A stretch of 39,836 nucleotides of DNA, taken from assembly GCA_964476505.1 (NCBI GenBank), contig CAYZAW010000015.1:1-39836 (forward strand), in the 5' to 3' direction. Each line of letters begins with the position of its first letter. The first letter of the stretch is position 1. The translations under genes and the position numbers were made by a program. This document shows positions 16,589 through 22,991 of this stretch, in pieces. The DNA is from CAYZAW01 sp964476505. Its GTDB lineage: Bacteria > Bacillota > Clostridia > Christensenellales > CAG-138. The notes beneath the pieces are model-generated. The model was not told the DNA's origin and did no database searches. It saw only the letters and a list, made by a program, of their open reading frames with translations.

Positions 16589-17614
16589 TCAATCTAGATT
16601 TTCTTTGATTTTGATGATGGTACTGAACACGTAATTGTCCGGTTTGTATTTTTTATCGTTCAGAACGTAGTCAAACACCCGTTCCACCGCCACGTAACCT
16701 TGATTGCGCGGGTCTTGGCAGATGGTAAAGCTGACCACGCCCTTTTTGATGTACTCCCGTGTGCTCTCGATTTCGTCGTGACCGATCACAAGCGGCCGCA
16801 CGCCTTCCCGTTCCTCCACCGCACGGCATACGCCCGCCGTACCTGCGGCAACCGTATAAATGCAGTTGATCTCCGGGTGCTCCGCCAGTACCGTCTTTGT
16901 TTTTTTATAGGCGATATCCACGCTATCCTGCGTTTCAAAAAGATCGATCACCTCAAAGGGCACGTGCTTGTCTCCAAGCGTTTGTAAAAAGCCCTGCATG
17001 CGCTCGTTGTGGCCCTTGATCTTTAATGAGCCGGTGGCAATGAGCACATTGAGCTTTTCCTTTGCCATAATAGAGAGCATTCCTGCTGCCGTTGCGCCGT
17101 TGTTGTAATAATTGCAGCCTACATAGCAAATGTAATTGGTATCCGTTAAATCCGTATTCACGGCAACGATGGGTATGCCGTCCGCCGCCAGCTCGTTTAG
17201 ATACCGGCGAATCTCCGGCACGTCCACCGTGGAAATGCACAGCGCTTGGCAGCCGGCCTTTGCCAGCTCGTAAATGCCCTTGATATGGTCCTCGGAATCG
17301 TAACCGCAAATTTCCTTGAGCATCACCGAAACGCCAAAGTCGGAAAGCTCCGCTTCCGCCACTCGCATGCCCTCCACCACAGCGGTGAAAAAGGGATTGT
17401 TGATGCTGGGCATCATGCAGCCGATGGTCAGCGGCTGCCGGGTAGCGGCAAGGAATTTGCCTGCACGGTTTGGTACATACCCCAAGGCATTGGCGATCTC
17501 TTTTACATGCACGGCGATCTGCGCGTTAACGCCGGGTCTGTCGTGCAGCACGCGATCCACCGTACCCCGGGAAACGCCCGCCTGTTCTGCAATTTGTTTG
17601 ATGGTAACTGCCAA
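16589..17614 (-). CDS. LacI-family transcriptional regulator (TTG start)
   Basis: A 341-aa regulator with N-terminal helix-turn-helix VTIKQIAEQAGVSRGTVDRVL and hinge region, followed by a sugar-binding periplasmic-protein-like domain starting at ~60 (LTIGCMMPSINNPFFTAVVEGM). The start codon is TTG at 17614-17612: GGAGG stands 7 nt upstream and the HTH begins immediately. It lies inside the pentose operon, after the isomerase and before xylB, so it most likely senses the pentose and represses the operon. The palindrome at 19324-19337 is a candidate operator. Confidence 0.9.
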   Translation of the reverse strand: MAVTIKQIAEQAGVSRGTVDRVLHDRPGVNAQIAVHVKEIANALGYVPNRAGKFLAATRQPLTIGCMMPSINNPFFTAVVEGMRVAEAELSDFGVSVMLKEICGYDSEDHIKGIYELAKAGCQALCISTVDVPEIRRYLNELAADGIPIVAVNTDLTDTNYICYVGCNYYNNGATAAGMLSIMAKEKLNVLIATGSLKIKGHNERMQGFLQTLGDKHVPFEVIDLFETQDSVDIAYKKTKTVLAEHPEINCIYTVAAGTAGVCRAVEEREGVRPLVIGHDEIESTREYIKKGVVSFTICQDPRNQGYVAVERVFDYVLNDKKYKPDNYVFSTIIKIKENLD

Positions 17615-17732
17615 TCTATACCTCCGCTGCTACACTTGTTTGCTGTATAGAACCGTTCACTGCCGTATGAAAGCTGCCTGCCGTTAGTAAGCGCAGGGAA
17701 ACAGGCTCATAGAACGGCTGCACATATGATAC

Positions 17733-17760
17733 GGGGAAGGGGCGATTTCGCTCCTTCCCC
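17733..17760. other. GC-rich hairpin between isomerase and lacI-type genes
   Basis: GGGGAAGG...GCGA (17733-17745) pairs with TCGC...CCTTCCCC (17748-17760), with one mismatch and a tight loop. There is no T-run on the minus strand, so it looks more like an mRNA-processing or 3'-stabilising hairpin than a full terminator. It could raise isomerase over regulator expression. Confidence 0.55.
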
Positions 17761-17774
17761 GCGCAGTGTTTTTC

Positions 17775-19253
17775 TTAGAAGGGATTCTCGCTGCTGTAGG
17801 GCAGAGACTTGGGCTGGTTGTACGCAATGTCGCCTACGCCCAGCATGTTGAACACGGAGAACAGCGCCCGGCCTACATGGCCGAAGGCCACCGCACCGTG
17901 ATGGGGATAGTTCTTCTCGATGAGCACATGGCGATAGAAGCGCGCCATCTCGGGAATGGCGAACACGCCGATGCCGCCGAAGGAACGCGTGGCAACAGGC
18001 AGCACCTCGCCCTGTGCGATGTAAGACACCAGCTGGCCCTTTGCATTGCCCTGCAGGCGGTAGAAGGTGATGTCGCCGGGGATGATGTCGCCTTCCAGCG
18101 TGCCGCGGGTGATGTCGGGCTCGCCGTCAGGCTCCAAGCCGCGCTTCATGATGAGCTGGTACTTCATGGTGCCCTTGGTCAACCGGCACATAGGCGTGTT
18201 GCCGCAGTGGAAGCCCATGAAGGTATCTTTATGCGTATAACCGGTTTTGCCGGCGATCTCCGCATCGAACATTTCCTTAGGCACGGAGTTGTTGATATCA
18301 AGAAGCGTTACGCTCTCGCCGGTAACGCAGGTGCCGATGAACTCGGACAGCGCGCCGTAGATATCCACCTCGCAGGAGGTGGGGATGCCCATGGCGGTGA
18401 GGCGGGAGTTGACATAGCAGGGTACAAAGCCGAACTCGGTTTGGAAGGCAGGCCAGCACTTGTTTGCAAATGCAGCATACTCGCGGCAGCCAAGGTTGGC
18501 ATCGATCCAATCCAGCAGGGTCAGCTCATACTGCGCCAAGCGCGGCAGGATGCCCGCCATCTTGTTGCCGTCGCCAAGCTCTTCTTCCATCTCCTTGATC
18601 TTTGCGGGGATGCGGGGGTCGTCCTTATGCTTGTTGTAGGCAACCAACAGATCCAGCTCGGAATTCTCCTGAATTTCCACGCCCAAGTCGAACAGGGGCT
18701 TGATGGGTGCGTTGCAGGCCAAGAAGTCCTGCGGACGGGGGCCAAAGGTGAAGATCTTCAGCTTGGATACGGCGATAAGCGCACGCGCCACGGGCACGAA
18801 CTCCTGCACCATGTCTGCCACTTCTTCTGCGGTGCCAACGGGATACTCGGGGATATAGGCCTTGATATTGCGAAGGCCGAGGTTATAAGAGCAGTTGAGC
18901 ATGCCGCAGTATGCATCGCCACGATCGCTGGAGAGAACCGCGATGTTCTCCTCGGCGGAAGCCACGTACATCACAGGGCCGTCAAAATGCTTGGCTAAAA
19001 GCGTTTCGGAGGATTCCGGGCCAAAGTTGCCCAGAAGCACCACCAGCGCATTCGCGCCTGCGGCCTTTACATCTGCCGCCGCTTTTAACATGTCGTTTTC
19101 GTTCTCGATGGTCACGGTGCACTCATGGATGGGGCCGTATTTCTTTTCGTAGGCGGCCTTTAACGCAACGCGGCGCTTTTCCGACAACGTGATGGGAAAA
19201 CAATCACGGCTGACGGATACCAAAGCTAGTTTTACTTGCGGGATGTTTTTCAT
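17775..19253 (-). CDS. L-fucose/L-arabinose isomerase family protein
   Basis: A 492-aa sugar isomerase of the fucose/arabinose isomerase superfamily, expected to convert an aldopentose or deoxyaldose into a ketose that the adjacent xylulokinase phosphorylates. Family-like features are ANALVVLLGNFGPESSETLL, TAEEVADMVQEF, a Glu- and Asp-bearing core around CEVDIYGALSEF, and the metal-site-like FMGFHCGNTPMC near the C-terminal third. The exact sugar is not deducible. The start at 19253 has AGGAGG upstream and begins MKNIPQVKLALVSVSRDCFP; the longer frame runs into the promoter region. It is the first gene of the pentose operon. Confidence 0.85.
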   Translation of the reverse strand: MKNIPQVKLALVSVSRDCFPITLSEKRRVALKAAYEKKYGPIHECTVTIENENDMLKAAADVKAAGANALVVLLGNFGPESSETLLAKHFDGPVMYVASAEENIAVLSSDRGDAYCGMLNCSYNLGLRNIKAYIPEYPVGTAEEVADMVQEFVPVARALIAVSKLKIFTFGPRPQDFLACNAPIKPLFDLGVEIQENSELDLLVAYNKHKDDPRIPAKIKEMEEELGDGNKMAGILPRLAQYELTLLDWIDANLGCREYAAFANKCWPAFQTEFGFVPCYVNSRLTAMGIPTSCEVDIYGALSEFIGTCVTGESVTLLDINNSVPKEMFDAEIAGKTGYTHKDTFMGFHCGNTPMCRLTKGTMKYQLIMKRGLEPDGEPDITRGTLEGDIIPGDITFYRLQGNAKGQLVSYIAQGEVLPVATRSFGGIGVFAIPEMARFYRHVLIEKNYPHHGAVAFGHVGRALFSVFNMLGVGDIAYNQPKSLPYSSENPF

Positions 19254-19323
19254 GATACTACCTCCTGATGCTGTTTTGAATTGTTGAGATGGATAATGAT
19301 TCCTGCTTGAAAAAGGTTGTGAA

Positions 19324-19337
19324 CGTGCCCGTGCACG
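19324..19337. promoter_or_regulatory. Operator-like palindrome O1 (CGTGC-N4-GCACG)
   Basis: CGTGCCCGTGCACG lies just downstream of the -10 box of the isomerase promoter, about +6 to +19. This is a position suited to a LacI-type repressor. The same arms with a different centre occur at 19542-19555. Confidence 0.5.
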
Positions 19338-19349
19338 GTCTATGTGATA

Positions 19350-19378
19350 AACATACACCCTTCAACCTGTATTGTCAA
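19350..19378 (-). promoter_or_regulatory. Promoter for the pentose operon
   Basis: Minus strand: consensus -35 TTGACA (19378-19373), 17-bp spacer, -10 TATGTT (19355-19350). The transcript would have a ~90-nt leader before the isomerase ATG at 19253. Confidence 0.65.
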
Positions 19379-19390
19379 CAGCCACACGGG

Positions 19391-19559
19391 CGAAAAAACG
19401 TGAACTTTTTCGGCATTTGCGGTAAATGAACGCCATCCGTCCGCCGTGCCTCTACAGACGGATTTTGTTGTGAATACGCCGTAAAGAAAATGCCGCCGCC
19501 GTGAAGTACGGCAGCGGCGCGATCCCTTACGAAAACGTTTGCGTGCACATGCACGGCTG
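19391..19559. other. Gene-free region upstream of the pentose promoter, with second operator-like site
   Basis: The region contains the inverted repeat CGAAAAA...TTTTTCG near 19391-19412, a terminator hairpin at 19492-19518, and CGTGCACATGCACG at 19542-19555, which matches the O1 pattern CGTGC-N4-GCACG. GAAAACGTTTGCG (19531-19543) next to it is a partial catabolite-response-element match. Two operators ~218 bp apart would allow looping; this is inference. Confidence 0.45.
19480..19518 (-). terminator. Terminator of the small membrane protein gene
   Basis: The minus strand reads GCCGC-T-GCCGT, loop, ACGGC-G-GCGGC, then ATTTTCTTTA. It is a 10-bp GC-rich stem with one mismatch and a U-rich tail, ~40 nt after the stop at 19560. 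Confidence 0.65.
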
Positions 19560-20105
19560 TTACATACGGTATGCCTTGGCCTCGATGACAGCAAGGCCGG
19601 GCACGCCCTCCGCGCCAATGTGCATGCCCAGCGTGATGAATCCGGCGTTGGCTGCAAGCAATAGCACAGCCAGCCAAATAAGCGCCGGATTGTTCATGGC
19701 ACCCATGCAGCACGAAAGCACCAGCGCCGTTAAGGAAAACAGCGCGGTAAACGCCGCATACAGGCGGGTTTTAGGCTCTCCCGCCCCCGCAAGAAGTCCT
19801 TGCGCCAGCGGCAGTAAAATCAAAAGCACCAGCCCGATCTTGATGCTGCCCAGCCAGTAAAACAGTGCCGCTGCAACAGCGCCCTTACCCAACGCCCAGC
19901 AAAATAGAAATAAATACTGCTTTTTACGGCAGACCTGCTGATAGTATTTGAGCGGCCACGCGTTGTTCAGCGTGATGCGCGCGTTATACAACGCCTTGGT
20001 CATCCCCTTGGCGGCGGCAAACGACGTGCTTCCCCACGCCATGGAGAGGGTAAACACCACCCATGTGAAAAACAGCGCCGTCAGGAGTAAGGTTGCATTG
20101 GTCAT
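19560..20105 (-). CDS. Small integral membrane protein of unknown function
   Basis: I do not recognise a family with confidence. The 181-aa protein has about five hydrophobic segments: ~4-24, ~68-88, ~90-110, ~118-138 and ~143-163. An early KGMTKALYNARITLNNAWPLKYYQQV-type segment would be cytosolic or a loop. The start at 20105 is preceded by GGGAGG at 8 nt; the longer frame extends into non-coding sequence. It is divergent from the Mn-catalase-like gene and has its own terminator. Confidence 0.7.
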   Translation of the reverse strand: MTNATLLLTALFFTWVVFTLSMAWGSTSFAAAKGMTKALYNARITLNNAWPLKYYQQVCRKKQYLFLFCWALGKGAVAAALFYWLGSIKIGLVLLILLPLAQGLLAGAGEPKTRLYAAFTALFSLTALVLSCCMGAMNNPALIWLAVLLLAANAGFITLGMHIGAEGVPGLAVIEAKAYRM

Positions 20106-20240
20106 AGGCTCGCCTCCCTTTTCTTTATTGAACCATCGGCAATACGTTCCGTCAAGGTCGCTTCCGTGACGAAAGCGTGAATTCTTTGCTGAATGATTTT
20201 GCCGGATCGTGCACAGCCTATCAAAAAAAGGAGTTTTCTC

Positions 20241-20918
20241 ATGTTTCAACACGAAAAGCAATTATTACACCCCGTGGCGGTGGAAAAGGTGAACCGCCAG
20301 TATGCCGTACTGCTCCAAGAGCAGCTGGGCGGCGCAAACGGCGAGCTCAAGGCCGCCATGCAGTATCTTTCCCAGAGCTTTCGCATCAAGGACCCCGCCA
20401 TCAAGGACATGTATATGGATATCGCCTCCGAGGAATTGAGCCACATGGAGATGGTTGCGCAAACCATCAACCTGCTGAACGGGCACGATGTGGAAGCGGA
20501 AATGGTGGGCGTTGGCGAGGTGGAGACCCATGTGCTTTTGGGCTTGAACCCGGGGCTCATCAACGCCTCCGGCTATTCCTGGACGGCGGATTATGTGTCC
20601 GTTACGGGCGACCTTTGCGCCGACCTGCTGTCTAATATCGCCTCCGAGCAGCGTGCCAAGGTGGTATACGAATACCTGTACCGGCAGATCGCGGACAAAA
20701 AGGTGCGGGAAACCATCGACTTTTTATTGAACCGCGAGGAAGCGCACAACGCCCTGTTTCGAGAGGCCTTCAATAAAGTACAGGATACCGGCTCCAACAA
20801 GGACTTTGGGGTAACGAAGGATTCGCGTATATACTTTGATCTTTCCAGCCCCTCCCCGCAAAATGCGTTTGGCGAAACCAAGGCAGACGCGCCCAGCTTT
20901 AAAGACCCCAATTCGTAA
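20241..20918 (+). CDS. Manganese catalase family protein (CotJC-like)
   Basis: A di-manganese ferritin-like fold protein of 225 aa, expected to break down hydrogen peroxide or serve as a spore-coat CotJC-type protein. The metal ligands are visible as ANGELKAAMQYL (Glu), ASEELSHMEMV (Glu and His), ASEQRAKVVYEYL (Glu) and NREEAHNALFREAF (Glu and His). It is shorter than classical Mn catalases and longer than CotJC. The start at 20241 has AAGGAG 7 nt upstream and begins MFQHEKQLLHPVAVE. The C-terminus carries a lineage-type tail, DFGVTKDSRIYFDLSSPSP. No cotJA/cotJB neighbours are seen. It is followed by a hairpin at 20929-20959 and a strong terminator at 21006-21052. Confidence 0.85.
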   Translation: MFQHEKQLLHPVAVEKVNRQYAVLLQEQLGGANGELKAAMQYLSQSFRIKDPAIKDMYMDIASEELSHMEMVAQTINLLNGHDVEAEMVGVGEVETHVLLGLNPGLINASGYSWTADYVSVTGDLCADLLSNIASEQRAKVVYEYLYRQIADKKVRETIDFLLNREEAHNALFREAFNKVQDTGSNKDFGVTKDSRIYFDLSSPSPQNAFGETKADAPSFKDPNS

Positions 20919-20928
20919 TTTTCCCTGC

Positions 20929-20959
20929 CCACCGCTATGGCGAACTCTTAAAGCGGTGG
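20929..20959 (+). terminator. Hairpin after the Mn-catalase gene
   Basis: CCACCGCT (20929-20936) pairs with AGCGGTGG (20952-20959), followed by TTTAAAAA. It is a weak terminator-like structure 10 nt after the stop codon. Confidence 0.45.
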
Positions 20960-21005
20960 TTTAAAAAGGTACGGGACGGCTTCGGCATTGTGCTGACCGC
21001 CCTGA

Positions 21006-21052
21006 TGTAAAAAACGGCCTACCGCCCGACTGCAGGCGGTAAGCCGTTTTTT
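21006..21052. terminator. Bidirectional intrinsic terminator
   Basis: AAAAAACGGC-CTACCGCC, loop, GGCGGTAA-GCCGTTTTTT forms a long stem with A- and T-runs at both ends. It separates the convergent Mn-catalase and nitroreductase genes. Confidence 0.9.
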
Positions 21053-21091
21053 GTACCGTTCGAATACATTACTTTCAATAATACGCCTTGA

Positions 21092-21616
21092 CTACTCGCC
21101 CGGCTCTGCGTGTACGCGGTTGAACCACGCACGGCTCGAGAAGGGCTTTTTGGTGACCCGCACAGGCGCTTCGGCGGCTTTTCCTACGGGCAGCAGCGCC
21201 ACAACGCTGTATTGCGCCGGCAGCCTTAGATATTCTGCGATCTTTCCGCCGATATTGTTTTCGTCGGTGATCTGCCCCTCCCGCCAGCAGCTGTCGTAAC
21301 CCAGCGCCTTAGCCGCAAGCAGGATATTCTCGATAGCGGCGCTGTAATCCTGTATATAAAAGGAATACTTCTTTTCCGTTAACACCAGCAGCAGCGCGGG
21401 CGCGTTTCCCGCGATCTGCGACGGCATAAGCGCCTTGATTCCGTTTAGTACATCCGGATCGTCTATCGCCACAACGGACGTGGACTGTTTATTACAGCCC
21501 GAGGGCGCGGCAAGCCCGGCCTCCATCATCGCCGTAAGGTCTGTTCGCGGCACCGGACTGTTCAAAAACGCGCCGCGATAGCTGTTTCTGCTTTGTATTG
21601 CTTCAAATAATTCCAT
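21092..21616 (-). CDS. Nitroreductase family protein
   Basis: FMN-dependent NAD(P)H oxidoreductase of the nitroreductase superfamily, 174 aa, a usual length. It starts MELFEAIQSRNSYRGAFLN, where the SRNSYR segment is the FMN-phosphate-binding start of the fold. AAPSGCNKQSTSVVAI and the C-terminal VVALLPVGKAAEAP are also typical. The mid-segment DYSAAIENILLAAKALGYDSCW fits the dimer-interface helix. AGAGAGGG precedes the ATG, and a promoter is at 21657-21684. Substrate unknown. It is monocistronic. Confidence 0.88.
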   Translation of the reverse strand: MELFEAIQSRNSYRGAFLNSPVPRTDLTAMMEAGLAAPSGCNKQSTSVVAIDDPDVLNGIKALMPSQIAGNAPALLLVLTEKKYSFYIQDYSAAIENILLAAKALGYDSCWREGQITDENNIGGKIAEYLRLPAQYSVVALLPVGKAAEAPVRVTKKPFSSRAWFNRVHAEPGE

Positions 21617-21656
21617 GCGTATCCCTCTCTTTACACTGCTTGTTAGTTATACTTTC

Positions 21657-21684
21657 ATTGTATGATATTTCCGCGATTTGGCAA
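21657..21684 (-). promoter_or_regulatory. Promoter for the nitroreductase-like gene
   Basis: Minus strand: -35 TTGCCA (21684-21679), 16-bp spacer, -10 TACAAT (21662-21657). Confidence 0.6.
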
Positions 21685-21777
21685 GAACGCACTTGTTGGG
21701 TATATACTACCCGAAAGGAAAGGCTCTCCGGCTGTTTGATGGATATGCAGGGGAAATCGGGGAAAGGTTGACAAACG

Positions 21778-21960
21778 CCTGTTGGACTCTCCGCTCCATC
21801 CTCTGATTGCACTTGGTGCATCGCGCGCTGCCGCTTCTGTCGCTGCCCGGCCGCTAAAATTGTGCCACTGGTACGATTTCTAAACGCGGCTTCGAGTCCA
21901 ACTATATCGGGAGAAGCAAAAGAAATACCGCCCTGTTGGGCGGTATTTCTTTTGGCTCCC
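21778..21960. repeat. tRNA-tail structured unit A
   Basis: This 183-bp unit is arranged as follows (plus strand). CCTGTTGGACTC (copy of the tRNA-Asn 3' part) opens it; a variable hairpin segment follows (around 21805-21818); then the constant block CTGTCGCTGCCCGGCCGC; then a second variable hairpin AAATTGTGCC-ACT-GGTACGATTT; then GCGGC and TTCGAGTCCAAC, which close stems with the earlier GCCGC and GTTGGACTC. A 16-bp terminator hairpin is at 21918-21953. The unit is tandem to unit B and looks like a structured non-coding element. Confidence 0.75.
21918..21953. terminator. Terminator hairpin of unit A
   Basis: AAAAGAAATACCGCCC-TGTT-GGGCGGTATTTCTTTT is a perfect 16-bp stem, symmetric, usable from either strand. 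It is identical to the one at 22105-22140. Confidence 0.85.
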
Positions 21961-22147
21961 CCTGTTGGACTCTCCGCTCCACCCGCTGCCAGCTTGTGCT
22001 CCGCACGGCGCAGGCGGGCGCGGCTGTCGCTGCCCGGCCGCTAAAAACGATGCACCTCATCGTTTTTTTTACGCGGCTTCGAGTCCAACTATATCGGGAG
22101 AAGCAAAAGAAATACCGCCCTGTTGGGCGGTATTTCTTTTGGCTCCC
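21961..22147. repeat. tRNA-tail structured unit B
   Basis: The 187-bp second copy lies between unit A and tRNA-Asn. It shares with A the opening GTTGGACTCTCCGCTCCA, the block CTGTCGCTGCCCGGCCGC, the closing GCGGCTTCGAGTCCAAC and the whole ATATCGGGAG/terminator part. The two inner segments differ in sequence but are again hairpins: CCCGC...GTGC-TCC-GCAC...GCGGG, and AAAAACGATG-CACCT-CATCGTTTTT. GGCTCCCCCTGTTGGACTC, the tRNA 3' end, is repeated at both of its borders (21954 and 22141). Confidence 0.75.
22105..22140. terminator. Terminator hairpin of tRNA-Asn / unit B
   Basis: The identical 16-bp hairpin to 21918-21953. It lies 2 bp after the tRNA-Asn 3' end on the minus strand, so it most likely ends the tRNA transcript. 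On the plus strand it would end unit B. Confidence 0.88.
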
Positions 22148-22215
22148 CCTGTTGGACTCGAACCAACGACATTTCGGTTAACAGCCGAACGCTCTACCGA
22201 CTGAGCTAAGGAGGA
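22143..22215 (-). tRNA. tRNA-Asn (GTT)
   Basis: A 73-nt minus-strand tRNA with full cloverleaf. Acceptor TCCTCCT pairs with AGGGGGA (one U-G). The D-arm is GCTC...GAGC. The anticodon stem TTCGG/CCGAA holds loop CTGTTAA, anticodon GTT. The T-arm is GTTGG-TTCGAGT-CCAAC. The discriminator is G and CCA is not encoded. Promoter at 22230-22258; terminator directly downstream. Confidence 0.97.
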
Positions 22216-22229
22216 ACGGTACGCGAAAT

Positions 22230-22258
22230 ATCTTACATGATAAGGGGTTGGATAGCAA
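22230..22258 (-). promoter_or_regulatory. Promoter for tRNA-Asn
   Basis: Minus strand: -35 TTGCTA (22258-22253), 17-bp spacer, -10 TAAGAT (22235-22230), ~14 bp before the tRNA 5' end. Confidence 0.65.
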
Positions 22259-22368
22259 CCTTTGCAATTCGCGTTTAATCCGTATTATCTCCCATTTTCT
22301 TTTTATTACTCCTGTTTTCTTTTGATTGCTCCACCAAATCCGTTTCGGCGTATATTTTTGTGGCTTTG

Positions 22369-22397
22369 TTGACTGGTTTCCCGCTGTGATATATGAT
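22369..22397 (+). promoter_or_regulatory. Promoter for the 22437-27143 operon
   Basis: -35 TTGACT (22369-22374), 17-bp spacer, -10 TATGAT (22392-22397). It is well placed to drive the membrane protein gene and the tightly spaced genes down to ricT. Confidence 0.7.
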
Positions 22398-22436
22398 GGG
22401 TTTAACATTGGATTTTTATGTGGTAAAGGAGCTTTC

Positions 22437-22982
22437 ATGACGCATCGGCATACGGTATCCCGTAAAAAAATCATACGTTCCAAGGGCCTGCTGCTGTTTT
22501 TGATCATCCTGTTTATGTTCGTTGGCACGGGAGCGATCAACTTTGCCGCCAATCAAGGCGTATACACGCTGCCCTATCAAATTCTGTTTTATGTGTGCAT
22601 ATTCATCATTGCATGGCTGGTCTACCGGGATCACATCGTAGAATACCGCTACGAAGCCACGGACAAAGCGCTGGTGGTGTTCCGAGTGATAGGCAAAAAA
22701 GAAAAGCCCATGGACGGCGTGGCGCTGTGCGATATCGAAGCCATCCTGCCTTACGAGGAAGCCCGGGCGGGCGCGCGTGGACTGGAGCATAACCTGTCTG
22801 CCGTTGCAAAGAAAAAGGCACAGGCTGTGATCTACCATAACGAGAAGGGGCGGCTGTTGTGGCTGATCCTCTCCCCCAGCGACGCATTCCTTACTATATT
22901 AAAGGAAAAGGTACAAATAGCACGGAATCCATCCGCTGCCGATACGGCAGCGCCGGACGAACCCGAAGCCAAGGAAGAATAA
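22437..22982 (+). CDS. Membrane protein of unknown function, two N-terminal helices
   Basis: I do not recognise the family. The 181-aa protein has a basic N-terminus, then two hydrophobic segments at ~18-38 (LLLFLIILFMFVGTGAINFA) and ~48-66 (ILFYVCIFIIAWLVY). A cytosolic domain of ~115 residues follows, with a PH-like beta-rich look (ALVVFRVIGKKEKPMDG...), and an acidic Ala/Pro-rich tail. The start at 22437 has AAAGGAG 5 nt upstream; the longer frame includes the promoter. The next gene starts 9 nt after its stop, so it is the first gene of the yaaO-like/holB/ricT operon. Confidence 0.78.
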   Translation: MTHRHTVSRKKIIRSKGLLLFLIILFMFVGTGAINFAANQGVYTLPYQILFYVCIFIIAWLVYRDHIVEYRYEATDKALVVFRVIGKKEKPMDGVALCDIEAILPYEEARAGARGLEHNLSAVAKKKAQAVIYHNEKGRLLWLILSPSDAFLTILKEKVQIARNPSAADTAAPDEPEAKEE

Positions 22983-22991
22983 CAAAACTGT

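Noticed and set aside
17766..18998. 410-codon plus-strand ORF opposite the isomerase gene
   Set aside because: It is the antisense of a well-supported gene with clear family motifs; its translation is His/Ala/Gly-rich with no recognisable domain.
20912..21010. Coding-like frame ending RYGELLKRWFKKVRDGFGIVLTALM after the Mn-catalase gene
   Set aside because: No start codon or ribosome-binding site; it lies over two hairpins. It might be a gene remnant but cannot be supported.
21862..22204. Overlapping plus-strand ORFs of 60-81 codons across the tRNA-tail units
   Set aside because: They read through terminators and into antisense tRNA-Asn (ending PTTFRLTAERS-type sequence), lack ribosome-binding sites, and differ between the two units by frame-changing segments.
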